Part shown: positions 42,711 to 52,504 of the stretch, piece by piece
Layout: the number at the start of each line of letters is the position of its first letter
How positions within the stretch are numbered: position 1 is the first letter of the stretch
Notes under the pieces: model-generated
The model's input: only the letters and a program-made list of their open reading frames with translations
Database searches by the model: none
What the model was told of the DNA's origin: nothing
NCBI RefSeq assembly: GCF_001040945.1
Contig: NZ_CP011930.1
Location: 2,333,704-2,397,703, forward strand
From: Herbaspirillum seropedicae
Lineage (GTDB): Bacteria; Pseudomonadota; Gammaproteobacteria; Burkholderiales; Burkholderiaceae_D
Length of the DNA: 64,000 nt
Direction: 5' to 3'
Made by a program: the position numbers and the translations under genes

Positions 42711-44942
42711 TCAGTCTTTGCGGGTGCGCAGGATCTGGTCGATGGCCGCGGTCTGCACGACGATTTCCTTGAGATCCTGGTTCAGCAGGCTGGTGCGCCG
42801 GCGTAGGTTGTCCCAGCCGGACCAGGCGCTGGCTTCGGCCGGCACGGGTTCGGGCGGCAGCGGGCCGATCAGTTCGATCTTGCCTGACAGCGCCTTGTCT
42901 TGCGGCGCTTGCGGCGAGACCGTCACGGCGCCGCCGCGCTTTCTCGGCTGGGGCGCCAGCAGGCGCTGGGCTTCGGCCAGATGTTGGCTGGCTTCCAGGT
43001 AGGTTTCCTCGATCAGGCGGCTGACCTGGGCTTGCGGCAGGTTTTCCTGATGCCGGCGCAGCATCAGGCGCAGCGCCGCAATGTGGGCCGCCACCAGGTA
43101 ATTCTGCACGATGAAGCGGTTCAGCTCGCGCACCGCGCGCTGCTTGGTAGCCGGTTCGTCCATCATCCGCACCAGCGCCGAGATGAGCGCCGCCAGGCTG
43201 TCCATGAAGCCCTTGCGGCAGACCCGATAGAAGAAGTCGTCCTGCACCTTGCCCTCGAGCATGTCGCGGCTGGCCGTCAGGTAGCGCTGGCTGGACTTGA
43301 GTACGTTGCGCAGCAGCTTGGGCAGGTCACGGTATTCCCAGGCCGGCAGCACATAGGAAAAGACCGTGGCGATGACCACGCCGATGATGGTGTCGATGAG
43401 GCGCTCGCCAATGACGCCCTGATGACCGGCAGGCACCAGCAGGTTCAGCAGCATCAGGATCTGCACCGAGGCGGCAATGGCGGTGTAGCGGTACTTGATG
43501 TAGGTGAAGGCGGGCGCGGCCACGCTGGCGGCGAACAGCACGGCCAGCTGGCCCAGCGGATTGTGGACGAAGCGCAGGATCAGCATGGTGATCAGGCAGC
43601 CGATGACGGTGCCGATGAGGCGGTCGGCCATGCGCTGCTTGGTGGCGCTGAAATTGGGCTTGAGGATGATGACGATGGTCAGCACGATCCAGTAGCCGTG
43701 CGACATGTAGGGCAACTGGTTGGCGATCCACAGGCCCGTGGTCACTGCCAGCGCCACCCGGATGGCGAAACGGAAGATCGGCGACTGCCAGCGCAGGTTC
43801 ACCAGCAGCATGTTGAACTTGAACTTCTGTTGGGTCAGGAACGGAGTCATGTCCGAGCCCGGCAGGATGGGGATGGGATCGACCGGGTTCTGCGTGGCCT
43901 GGTGGACCTGGCTGATCAGTTCGATGATGTCGCGGATCTTGTTATAGGTCACCCGCAGGATGGTCAGTGCTTCTTCGGAGGCCTGGCGCGGGCCGGGCTG
44001 GGCCAGTTCGTGCATCTCGAACTGCACCGCGCGCAGCTCGGCCTTGTAGTTCACGGTGGGCTCGGAAGCCTTGTTGCGGGTGATGGCGTAGGCGATCGAT
44101 TCGATATCCTGGGCGGCCTTGTTGGCCAGGTCGCGCAGGAACACCATCACATCGGCGTCGCCGAAGTGCTGGCGCAGGAAGGCGTAGTCGGCATGGGTGG
44201 AGAGTACCTGCTCGTAGAGCTCCAGCATGGACAGGTGCACCTGCACCAGCAGACCGTCCTGTTTGGTATAGAGATCACGCAGGATCAGGTCGCGCGAGGC
44301 CTGCTGCTTGTCGGCTACCACGATCTGCTGGCGCACCAGCTGGTTGAACTGGCCCGCCAGGTCATGCCTGACGTCATAGAACTCGGCCTTGATGCGCAGA
44401 TAGCGCGCCAGTTCGAAGAGCGCCTCGGCCAGCACCTGCTGCTTGATGCGCCGGCGCAGGAACCACGACACCGCCATGGAATAGGCCAGGTAGCCCAGCC
44501 CGCCGCCCAGGAACAGGGCTGCGTGCAGGAAGGCGTCGGCAATGGGCACCTGGTTTTCCATGGACAGGGTCATCACCATGAGCGCGGCGAACTGCAGCGG
44601 CATGGTCTTCTTGCCATAGACCACCATCATGCTGGCAAAGAAGCTCACCACCACCATCATGGCGCTGACCAGCCAGGGGATGGGCGCGCACAGGCTGATG
44701 AGCAGCATGACCACGGTACAGAGCAAGACGCCCGCCAGCATCTCGTTGAACTTGTGGCGCAGCGGGCTGGGCAGGTCCATCAGGCTGGTGCAGAGTGCAC
44801 CGAGGAACACCGTCATCGTGGTGGGCATGTCGGCCACGTTGAACACCAGCAGGGTCAGGCCGACCACCCCGATTGCGATCCGCACTCCTGTATAGAAATA
44901 ATGACTGAAAAGGAAAGTGCGGATGTCCAGGGCGTAATGCAT
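42711..44942 (-). CDS. YccS/YhfK-type FUSC-like inner-membrane protein
   Basis: 743 residues with two blocks of about five hydrophobic segments: VRIAIGVVGLTLLVFNVADM to LYLGG-type region in residues 18-165, then residues 395-525 with SHGYWIVLTIVIILKPNFSA. Each block is followed by a large soluble helical region. This is the FUSC-2/YccS architecture, related to aromatic acid exporters, but function of the family is not known. No fusion protein or outer-membrane partner lies beside it. It is a single gene, convergent with rraA and divergent from aceA. Confidence 0.85.
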   Translation of the reverse strand: MHYALDIRTFLFSHYFYTGVRIAIGVVGLTLLVFNVADMPTTMTVFLGALCTSLMDLPSPLRHKFNEMLAGVLLCTVVMLLISLCAPIPWLVSAMMVVVSFFASMMVVYGKKTMPLQFAALMVMTLSMENQVPIADAFLHAALFLGGGLGYLAYSMAVSWFLRRRIKQQVLAEALFELARYLRIKAEFYDVRHDLAGQFNQLVRQQIVVADKQQASRDLILRDLYTKQDGLLVQVHLSMLELYEQVLSTHADYAFLRQHFGDADVMVFLRDLANKAAQDIESIAYAITRNKASEPTVNYKAELRAVQFEMHELAQPGPRQASEEALTILRVTYNKIRDIIELISQVHQATQNPVDPIPILPGSDMTPFLTQQKFKFNMLLVNLRWQSPIFRFAIRVALAVTTGLWIANQLPYMSHGYWIVLTIVIILKPNFSATKQRMADRLIGTVIGCLITMLILRFVHNPLGQLAVLFAASVAAPAFTYIKYRYTAIAASVQILMLLNLLVPAGHQGVIGERLIDTIIGVVIATVFSYVLPAWEYRDLPKLLRNVLKSSQRYLTASRDMLEGKVQDDFFYRVCRKGFMDSLAALISALVRMMDEPATKQRAVRELNRFIVQNYLVAAHIAALRLMLRRHQENLPQAQVSRLIEETYLEASQHLAEAQRLLAPQPRKRGGAVTVSPQAPQDKALSGKIELIGPLPPEPVPAEASAWSGWDNLRRRTSLLNQDLKEIVVQTAAIDQILRTRKD

Positions 44943-45354
44943 GAAGACGGTTCGGCGTTGGATCGCCGTTAAATGAGTTAGGCGCTTATTCTCTGCCTTC
45001 TTGTGTGTTTAAACAACCCGATGGCCGTCGCGCAGGCAGAGTGAGTATGAATGGCTGGCGTGCAAGAGGTTTCATCTGGGCTGATTTTTACGATACGAAA
45101 TCTTCATTCCGCAATGTGAAAACGGCGAGTGCGCTGCATCAAAAACCTTTTTCATTCTCTGGATTTTTGTTTCGTATCGCAAAAACGAAGACGTAAGGTA
45201 TTGATTTTATTCGTATAAAAATTTTACAGATATCTTATATAAGACATTGTTGCTCCGCTCCCGCAGGCCTACTATGAAGTCATGGAATCAACGATTTCAT
45301 CCGGTTTCAAGCCACTTTCAAGCCACTTCATCATTGAGCAAAAAGGAGATCCAC
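44943..45354. other. Control region between the YccS-like gene and aceA
   Basis: About 410 bp, AT-rich from 45100 to 45260. It contains the TCTTATATAAGA palindrome (45233-45244), a candidate TTGATT-17-TTTACA promoter (45201-45229) for aceA and an 11-bp tandem duplication TTTCAAGCCAC (45305-45326) in the aceA leader. A 63-codon frame (45005-45196) has no ribosome site and is not called. Confidence 0.65.
45230..45247. promoter_or_regulatory. Palindromic operator upstream of aceA
   Basis: A perfect 12-bp palindrome TCTTATATAAGA (45233-45244), extended to 18 bp with one mismatched pair. It lies just downstream of a candidate aceA -10, where a repressor would block transcription. Such palindromes are typical of GntR-type regulators of central carbon genes; the regulator is not in this window. 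Confidence 0.6.
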
Positions 45355-46659
<1,305 letters not shown>

Positions 46660-46708
46660 TTGACCTAAGATGCGATGATCCGAGTCTTGAGTGAATGTGT
46701 GTGATGTA

Positions 46709-46738
46709 CGCCGGCCCGCTTCCTTGCGCGGGCCGGCG
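46709..46738 (+). other. GC-rich hairpin after aceA
   Basis: CGCCGGCCCGC and GCGGGCCGGCG form a perfect 11-bp stem with an 8-nt loop, 50 bp past the aceA stop. It lacks a T-tract; the real terminator follows at 46757. Confidence 0.6.
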
Positions 46739-46756
46739 GGGTGATCCCCGAACTTG

Positions 46757-46790
46757 ATGCCGTACTCCACAAGAGTGCGGCATTTTTTTT
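46757..46790 (+). terminator. Terminator of aceA
   Basis: ATGCCGTACTC and GAGTGCGGCAT form an 11-bp stem (one G-U) with a 5-nt loop, followed by eight T. It separates aceA from the convergent modC. Confidence 0.92.
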
Positions 46791-46809
46791 CGTCGGTCGG
46801 CGTCAGGCA

Positions 46810-47478
46810 TCAGCCCTGATGCAGGCGGCCGTCGCGCAGTTCGAAGACAGTCTGCCCGAGCGCTTCCACGTCGGCCGGGTCATGGGTGATGAGCAGCATG
46901 GGAACTTGCAGCTGGGCCTGCAGTTCGGCCAGTTCAGCGCGCATGCGTTCGCGCAAGCTCAGGTCCAGCGCCGAGAAGGGCTCATCGAGCAAGAGGATGT
47001 CAGGCTCGGCCACCAGCGCCCGCGCCAGCGCAACCCGCTGCCGCTGGCCGCCGGAAATCTGCGCTGGACGGCTATGGGCGATGTCGTCCAGCTCGAAGGC
47101 GCGCAGCCACTTTGCTACCGCCGGATGCTGCGCCGGCCGGCGCAGGTTGAAGCAGCCACGCGCCAGGCCAAAGGCGATATTCTGCGCCACCGACAGATGC
47201 GGGAAGAGGGCGTAGTCCTGGAACAGGTAGGCGACGTTGCGCCCCTGCACCGGCAGGTCGATGCCCTCGTTGCTGTTGAACAGGGTGCGGCCATTGAGCC
47301 TGATACGGCCGCTGTCGGGCCGCATCAACCCGGCGATGGCCTTGAGCGTGAGGCTCTTGCCCGCGCCCGAGGGGCCGTAGAGTACGATGCGCTGGCTCGC
47401 ACTGACCAGGCTGAGGTCAAGCGCGAAGCGGCGATCACTGGCGTGCAGCTGTTTCTGGATCTGGAGGTCGAGGCTCAC
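46810..47478 (-). CDS. modC: ModC molybdate ABC transporter ATPase, short form
   Basis: 222 residues: Walker A GPSGAGKSLT near residue 35, Q-loop FQDYALFPHL, ABC signature ISGGQRQRVALARAL, Walker B ILLLDEPFSALD and H-loop ITHDPADVE. It drives molybdate uptake through ModB. The protein stops right after the ATPase domain, whereas E. coli ModC (about 350 residues) continues into a molybdate-binding TOBE/Mop domain. It is the last gene of modABC, 24 bp after modB. Confidence 0.92.
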   Translation of the reverse strand: MSLDLQIQKQLHASDRRFALDLSLVSASQRIVLYGPSGAGKSLTLKAIAGLMRPDSGRIRLNGRTLFNSNEGIDLPVQGRNVAYLFQDYALFPHLSVAQNIAFGLARGCFNLRRPAQHPAVAKWLRAFELDDIAHSRPAQISGGQRQRVALARALVAEPDILLLDEPFSALDLSLRERMRAELAELQAQLQVPMLLITHDPADVEALGQTVFELRDGRLHQG

Positions 47479-47502
47479 GGGCAGGTCAATGAGATAAACG
47501 AT

Positions 47503-48177
47503 TTAGCGGAGTTGTTGCTGCGCCCGGTCCGGGGTCAGGCGTCCGGCCACCATCAGCAGCACGATACAGGTGATCGAGGTGATCACCACCAGCAGGGTGG
47601 CGGAGCCATCGTCACCTGCCTGCACCGCTTCATAGATGGCCACTGACAGGGTCTGCGTGCGTCCCGGCAGGTTGCCCGCCACCATCAGCGTCGCGCCGAA
47701 CTCGCCCAGCGCACGGGCAAAGGCCAGCAGCACGCCCGCCATGATGCCGCGCATGGCCAGTGGCAGGCTGACGCGGAAGAAGACACCGGCCTCCGATACG
47801 CCCAGTACCCGCGCCGCATCTTCCATCTGGTGATCCACGCTCTCGAAGGCCGCCCGCGCCGACTTGAGCACCAGCGGAAAGGCCACCACGGTGGAGGCCA
47901 GCACCGCGCCTTGCCAGGTGAAGACCAGTTCGATACCCATGCGCTCCAGCCATGCGCCCAACGCACCGCGACGGCCGAACAGCACCAGCAGGTAATAGCC
48001 CAGCACGGTCGGCGGCAGCACCAGCGGCAAGGTCAGCACCGAATCGATGAAGTCACGCAGCGCCGAGCGCCAGCGTGATAGCCCATAGGCCGCCGCCACG
48101 CCCAGCACCAGGTTGAGCAGCGTGGCCAGGCCGGCGACCTTCAGTGATAGCAGCAGGGGAGTCCAGACGGGATGCAT
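47503..48177 (-). CDS. modB: ModB molybdate ABC transporter permease
   Basis: 224 residues from ATG 48177 (a GTG at 48189 is also possible), with five hydrophobic segments. The permease EAA-type loop is in LPLAMRGIMAGVLLAFARAL and GEFGATLMVAGN, both strong ModB signatures. It forms the inner-membrane channel with ModC. The start lies 21 bp after the modA stop. Confidence 0.93.
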   Translation of the reverse strand: MHPVWTPLLLSLKVAGLATLLNLVLGVAAAYGLSRWRSALRDFIDSVLTLPLVLPPTVLGYYLLVLFGRRGALGAWLERMGIELVFTWQGAVLASTVVAFPLVLKSARAAFESVDHQMEDAARVLGVSEAGVFFRVSLPLAMRGIMAGVLLAFARALGEFGATLMVAGNLPGRTQTLSVAIYEAVQAGDDGSATLLVVITSITCIVLLMVAGRLTPDRAQQQLR

Positions 48178-48198
48178 GCTTGAGCCCACGGGCGCGGT

Positions 48199-48969
48199 TC
48201 AGGGCTTGAGGAAGCCGTAGCGCGCCAGCACCGCCTGGCCGGTCGGCGAGAGCACGTAGGCCACGAATTGCGCGGCCAGGGCCGGCTGCCTGCTGCCCGC
48301 CGTGACGGCGATGGGGTAGGTGGCAGGCTGATCGGAGGGCAGGCGCAGGGCGACCTTGACCTTCTCCGGCATGATGGCCGCATCGGTGGCGAAGACGAAG
48401 CCGGCGTCGGCCTCACCGCGCGCCACATAGTCCAGGCTGGTGCGCACGTTCTCGGCCATGACGCCCTTGGCCTGCACCTGGGACCACAGGCCGGCCTGTT
48501 CCAGCGCCGTCCTGGTATAGCGTCCGAAGGGAACCGAGGCCGGATTGCCCAGCGCAATGCGCTTGTAGTCGGGCTGGGTCAGGTCGGCCAGCGATGTGGG
48601 CGCAAGGCGTGAGCCTTGCGTCACGATGAGCACGATCTGGTTGGCGGCGAAGTTCTTGCGGGTAGCCGGATCGACGGCTTTTTCGGCCACCGCCTTGTCC
48701 ATGGCGGTCTGGTCGGCCGAGGCGAACACATCGGCCGGCGCGCCGCGCACGATCTGCCGCATCAGGATGTCGGAGGCGCCGAAGTTGCTCACCACCTTCA
48801 CACCGGGATGCTGCTGTTCGAAGGACTGGGCCAGCTCCTTGAAGGCATTGGTGAGGCTAGCCGCTGCCGAGACCACCAGATCGGCGGCCTGGGCGGCGCC
48901 AGCGGCCAGCATCAGGGTAGCGGCGCAGGCTGCGCCAAGCGCGGTGTTGAGGCGGGATCTGGTTGACAT
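48199..48969 (-). CDS. modA: ModA periplasmic molybdate-binding protein
   Basis: 256 residues from ATG 48969. A signal peptide ends at AGAAQA-ADL near residue 30. Ligand motifs of the ModA family are visible: VSAAASLTNAFKELAQSFEQ, NFGASDILMRQI, FASADQTAMDKAV and VARGEADAGFVFATDAAI. It captures molybdate or tungstate for ModBC. It is first of modABC and divergent from modE, with a ModE-like site between them. Confidence 0.95.
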   Translation of the reverse strand: MSTRSRLNTALGAACAATLMLAAGAAQAADLVVSAAASLTNAFKELAQSFEQQHPGVKVVSNFGASDILMRQIVRGAPADVFASADQTAMDKAVAEKAVDPATRKNFAANQIVLIVTQGSRLAPTSLADLTQPDYKRIALGNPASVPFGRYTRTALEQAGLWSQVQAKGVMAENVRTSLDYVARGEADAGFVFATDAAIMPEKVKVALRLPSDQPATYPIAVTAGSRQPALAAQFVAYVLSPTGQAVLARYGFLKP

Positions 48970-49008
48970 CAGGCGTCCTGGACAGGAAAGGCCAAGCACG
49001 AACAGCGC

Positions 49009-49040
49009 GTGGCGGCGTGTAGTGGTGTGGTGGTGTGTGG
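49009..49040. repeat. GTGGT-rich low-complexity stretch in the modA-modE region
   Basis: About 30 bp composed almost only of G and T on the plus strand with repeated GTGGTG/GTGTG units, directly before the ModE-like box. It may be a slippage-prone tract. Confidence 0.55.
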
Positions 49041-49064
49041 CGAAATATACGCAAGGATATAACG
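49041..49064. promoter_or_regulatory. ModE-like operator
   Basis: On the minus strand, CGTTATAT (49064-49057), 7 bp, then TATATTTCG (49049-49041) closely fits the ModE box (CGnTATAT-N6-8-TAnATAnCG). It lies 72 bp upstream of modA and 60 bp upstream of modE, so it can control both. Confidence 0.75.
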
Positions 49065-49110
49065 AACGTCAATTCTTGGCGCCGCCCTGGCCGCTGCCGG
49101 GGCGCCCTTG

Positions 49111-49116
49111 TACAAT
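49111..49116 (+). promoter_or_regulatory. Candidate -10 of modE
   Basis: TACAAT lies 7 bp before the modE ATG, with no convincing -35 and no Shine-Dalgarno, a layout like that of dnaB in this window. Confidence 0.35.
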
Positions 49117-49123
49117 CACGCGC

Positions 49124-49495
49124 ATGAATGATTCCAAGACCTTACGCGTGCGTGTGATGCAGGGCGAGACCATCGCCTTCGGCCCCGGCAAGGCCGATCT
49201 CTTGCAGGCCATCGGCCGGACCGGATCGATTTCCGGCGCGGCGCGCGAGATGGAGATGTCGTATCGGCGCGCCTGGCTGCTGGTCGAGGAGATGAACCGC
49301 TGTTTCGCCAGCCCGCTGGTGACCACCGCCACCGGCGGCTCGCGCGGGGGCGGTGCGGCCGTCACGGCGCTGGGCCAGGAGGTGTTGACACGCTATCGGC
49401 GCATGCAGAAGAAGGCGGCCGCCAGCATCGCTGCCGACTTGCGGCACCTGCATACGCTGATGAACGCCCCCCAGCCGGACGACGGCGATGCGTGA
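49124..49495 (+). CDS. modE: ModE-like molybdate-responsive regulator, DNA-binding domain only
   Basis: 123 residues from ATG 49124. The ModE/LysR-type winged helix covers about residues 20-90: ADLLQAIGRTGSISGAAREM, EMSYRRAWLLVEEMNRCF, then the wing VTTATGGSRGGGAAVTALG. E. coli ModE (262 residues) has two C-terminal Mop domains that bind molybdate; these are absent, the protein ending soon after a helical tail. Position opposite modABC across a ModE-like box supports the call. No ribosome site is visible. Its last bases overlap the next gene's start. Confidence 0.88.
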   Translation: MNDSKTLRVRVMQGETIAFGPGKADLLQAIGRTGSISGAAREMEMSYRRAWLLVEEMNRCFASPLVTTATGGSRGGGAAVTALGQEVLTRYRRMQKKAAASIAADLRHLHTLMNAPQPDDGDA

Positions 49496-51224
49496 GTTCT
49501 GGATCAAATACCGGCTGCGCCTGCTCAACGCCTGCCGCGTCTCGGAAAGTCATTCCATGCTGTTGTGGGGCGCGCTGGCCGGCTTTGTCGGCGCGCTGGC
49601 CACGATCGCCTTCCGCGAATGCATCGCGCTCTTGCAGATCTGGATGACGGGTCACGATGGCAGCTTCGTCGATATCGCCAAGGGCCTGCCGTGGTATACC
49701 CGCGTGCTCCTGCCGACCTGCGGCGGCGTGGTGGCGGGACTGTTCCTGGTCTGGGCCAAGCGCACCCCGGCCGGCAATGGCGGCGACTACATGGAAGCCG
49801 TGGCCATCGGCGATGGCGCCATTCCGGTGCGCAACACCCTCTTGCGCAGCATCTCTTCGCTGGCCTCGATTGCATCCGGCGGCTCCATCGGGCGCGAAGG
49901 TCCGATGGTGCAACTCTCCGCACTGTGCGCCTCGCTGGTGGGCAAGTTCTCGCACTTTCCTTCTTCCCGCTTGCGCCTCTTGGTGGCCTGCGGAGCCGCA
50001 GCCGGCATTACCTCGGCCTACAACGCGCCTATCGCCGGGGCCTTTTTCATCACCGAGATCGTGCTGGGTTCGCTGGTGATGGAAAGCTTCGGGCCGGTGG
50101 TGGTGGCTTCGGTGGTGGCCAATATCACCATGCGCGAGCTGCCGGGCTATCGCGCGGCCTATGAGATGCCGTATTTCCCCGAGATCGGTGGCTGGGAAGT
50201 GATGCTTTTCCTGGTGCTGGGGGTGCTGGCCGGTGTGCTGGCGCCGCAGTTTTTACGCGTGCTGGAACTGGGCAAGCACGGCTTCGGCAAGCTGCGCCTG
50301 CCGCTGCCGGTGCGCCTGGGTGTGGGCGGCCTGCTGGTCGGCCTGATCTCGGTGCAGGTCCCGGAGGTCTGGGGCAATGGCTACAGCCTGGTCAATTCGC
50401 TGCTGCATACCAGCTGGGTCTGGCAGGCGGTGCTGATGGTGCTGGTGGTGAAAGTGCTGGCGACCTCCATCACCGTAGGTTCCGGGGCGGTGGGCGGTAT
50501 CTTCACTCCGACGCTGTTCGTCGGCGCGGCAGTGGGCTATCTGTTCGGGGACGCCGCCCAGGCCTTGCTGCCGGTGCACATCTCGCAACCCTTCGCCTAT
50601 GCCATGGTGGGCATGGGCGCCTTCCTGGCGGCCGCCTCCTATGCGCCCTTGATGGCCATCCTGATGATCTTCGAGATGACCCTGAGCTACCAGGTGGTGT
50701 TGCCCCTGATGCTGTCCTGCGTGGTCGCCTATGTGGTGGCGCGCAGCGTGGACGGCCGCTCCATGTACGAGATCACCTTGAAGCGCCACCGCGACAACGA
50801 AGAGCGCCTGCGCTTGCGCGGCACCCACATGAGCGAGCTGATCCGGCCCGCCGAGACGGTCTTGCATGAAGAGGCCAGCCTGGAAGAGATCAGTGCGCTG
50901 TTCCTCAAGTATCCGGTCAAGTATGTCTACATCGTGGACGGGCGCCAGCGTTATCTGGGCGTGGTGGCGCTGCAGGACATCACTTCCTGGCTGCTGGACA
51001 AGAAGGAAGCAGCAGGGCGGGTGGCTCGCGATTTCCTGCGGCCGCATTTCCTGCACGAGGTGACGCCGGACATGTCGCTGGGCGAAGCGCTGCAATTGTT
51101 CCTCGACCATCAGGGTGAACGTCTGCCAGTGATTGCCAGTGCGGACGATCCTCAGCTGCTGGGAGTGGTGTTCAAGACCTCGCTGCTGGATGCCTACTTC
51201 CGCCTGGATCGCGCCGGGAACTGA
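49488..51224 (+). CDS. ClC-family chloride channel/antiporter with CBS domains
   Basis: 578 residues. ClC selectivity-filter motifs are all visible: GNGGDYMEAVAIG, GREGPMVQLSA near residue 140 and GSGAVGGIFTPTLFVGAAVG near residue 330, plus about ten hydrophobic segments. After residue 440 comes a soluble CBS pair (MSELIRPAETVLHEEASLEE onwards). It moves Cl- (or NO3-) across the inner membrane; CBS domains often bind adenine nucleotides. The start ATG overlaps the modE stop by 8 bp, so it may be co-expressed with modE, with no obvious functional link. Confidence 0.92.
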   Translation: MREFWIKYRLRLLNACRVSESHSMLLWGALAGFVGALATIAFRECIALLQIWMTGHDGSFVDIAKGLPWYTRVLLPTCGGVVAGLFLVWAKRTPAGNGGDYMEAVAIGDGAIPVRNTLLRSISSLASIASGGSIGREGPMVQLSALCASLVGKFSHFPSSRLRLLVACGAAAGITSAYNAPIAGAFFITEIVLGSLVMESFGPVVVASVVANITMRELPGYRAAYEMPYFPEIGGWEVMLFLVLGVLAGVLAPQFLRVLELGKHGFGKLRLPLPVRLGVGGLLVGLISVQVPEVWGNGYSLVNSLLHTSWVWQAVLMVLVVKVLATSITVGSGAVGGIFTPTLFVGAAVGYLFGDAAQALLPVHISQPFAYAMVGMGAFLAAASYAPLMAILMIFEMTLSYQVVLPLMLSCVVAYVVARSVDGRSMYEITLKRHRDNEERLRLRGTHMSELIRPAETVLHEEASLEEISALFLKYPVKYVYIVDGRQRYLGVVALQDITSWLLDKKEAAGRVARDFLRPHFLHEVTPDMSLGEALQLFLDHQGERLPVIASADDPQLLGVVFKTSLLDAYFRLDRAGN

Positions 51225-51228
51225 AAGC

Positions 51229-51254
51229 CGAGCCGGGCGACATCGTCGGGCTCG
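51229..51254 (+). other. Hairpin after the ClC gene
   Basis: CGAGCC...GGCTCG with an inner CGAC-ATC-GTCG stem, directly past the stop. There is no T-tract. The rest of the gap to rlmJ (to 51465) shows only a possible TAGAAT (51364-51369). Confidence 0.4.
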
Positions 51255-51465
51255 CATCTGGGGATGAGTCATGATCACGATGCAAGCCGCGCCCATGGGG
51301 CACACAGCGCTGTATCTTTGTAACAATGGCGGATTAGTCCGACAACTGCTCACGTATCCTTGTTAGAATGTCACACGTCATGATCTCTTCGATGCTGAGC
51401 GTCTGCGCTGTTGTCGATTTGTCCAGTCATCCTATTTCCAACCCCATCCTAGAAGTGAATTTTCC

Positions 51466-52353
51466 ATGCTGAGTTATCGCCACGCTTTTCATGCCGGCAA
51501 TCATGCCGATGTCCTGAAGCATATGGTGATCATCCAGTTGATGCGCTATCTCGGGCAGAAAGACACTGCCTACATGGTCATCGACACCCATGCCGGCGCC
51601 GGCGTCTATGCGCTCGATGGGGACTACGCCAGCAAGAACGCCGAATACGACACCGGCATCGCCAAGCTGTGGGACCGCAAGGACCTGCCGCCGGCCCTGA
51701 AGGAATACGTGGACCTGGTCAGGTCGCTCAATCCCAGCGGCAAGATGCGTTATTACCCCGGCTCGCCCTACTGTGCCGAAAAGGTCATGCGCGAGCAGGA
51801 TCGCCTGCGCCTGTTCGAATTGCATCCCACCGAAGTGAAGGTGCTGGAAGAAAACTTCCGCAAGCTCGAGGCCCACGCGGCGGCCCAGGGCCAGCGCCCG
51901 GCTGCGCGCGGCAAGCGCGTGATGGTCCATCGCGGCGATGGCTTCCAGGGGCTCAAGGCGCTGCTGCCGCCGCCGTCGCGGCGGGCGCTGGTGCTGATCG
52001 ATCCGCCTTACGAAGACAAGCGCGACTATACCCATGTCGCACAGGTGCTGGCCGATGCGCTCACGCGCTTCCCGACCGGCATGTACGCAGTGTGGTATCC
52101 CGCCCTGCAACGCAATGAATCGCGCCAGTTGCCCGAGCGTCTCAAGCGCCTGGGCGCCAAGAGCTGGCTCAATGTCTCGCTGGCCATCCATGGCCCGGCG
52201 CCGGATGGGTTCGGACTGCACAATAGCGGCATGTTCATCCTCAATCCGCCGTGGACGCTGGAGCCGATGCTGCGCGAGCTGATGCCTTACCTGGTCGATG
52301 TGCTGGGGGTGGATGACAGCGCCGAATTCGTCCTGGAATCGGGTGAGACGTAA
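51466..52353 (+). CDS. rlmJ: RlmJ, 23S rRNA (adenine2030-N6)-methyltransferase
   Basis: 295 residues. The N-terminal signature LSYRHAFHAGNHADVLKHMV, SAM-binding DTHAGAGVYALDG near residue 42 and catalytic DPPYEDKRDY near residue 180 are all typical of RlmJ (DUF519). It methylates A2030 of 23S rRNA. Most members are about 280 residues; this is slightly longer because of an Ala/Arg-rich loop (AAAQGQRPAARGKR). It is a single gene. No ribosome site is very strong (TAGAAG). Confidence 0.93.
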   Translation: MLSYRHAFHAGNHADVLKHMVIIQLMRYLGQKDTAYMVIDTHAGAGVYALDGDYASKNAEYDTGIAKLWDRKDLPPALKEYVDLVRSLNPSGKMRYYPGSPYCAEKVMREQDRLRLFELHPTEVKVLEENFRKLEAHAAAQGQRPAARGKRVMVHRGDGFQGLKALLPPPSRRALVLIDPPYEDKRDYTHVAQVLADALTRFPTGMYAVWYPALQRNESRQLPERLKRLGAKSWLNVSLAIHGPAPDGFGLHNSGMFILNPPWTLEPMLRELMPYLVDVLGVDDSAEFVLESGET

Positions 52354-52504
52354 TGGAAAATAACGCCTCCGTTGTGATTATTTGTGAATTTTTGAGTCCG
52401 GCCGCTGTCGTTTCCTGGCAAAGTCATGCCAAGTCGGCATACAATAGCGTGCTTTCCTTGAGGCAACATTTAACGCAACGCTTGAGGTAGCTAAAACAAC
52501 AACT

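Noticed and set aside
45005..45196. 63-codon open frame upstream of aceA
   Set aside because: No ribosome site, unusual composition compared with genes in the window, and it lies in the AT-rich control region.
52416..52431. Sigma54-like TGGCA...TGCC before the EAL-HDOD gene
   Set aside because: The GG-to-GC spacing is one base short of the -24/-12 rule, and the same bases form a simple inverted repeat; a sigma70-like TACAAT lies downstream.
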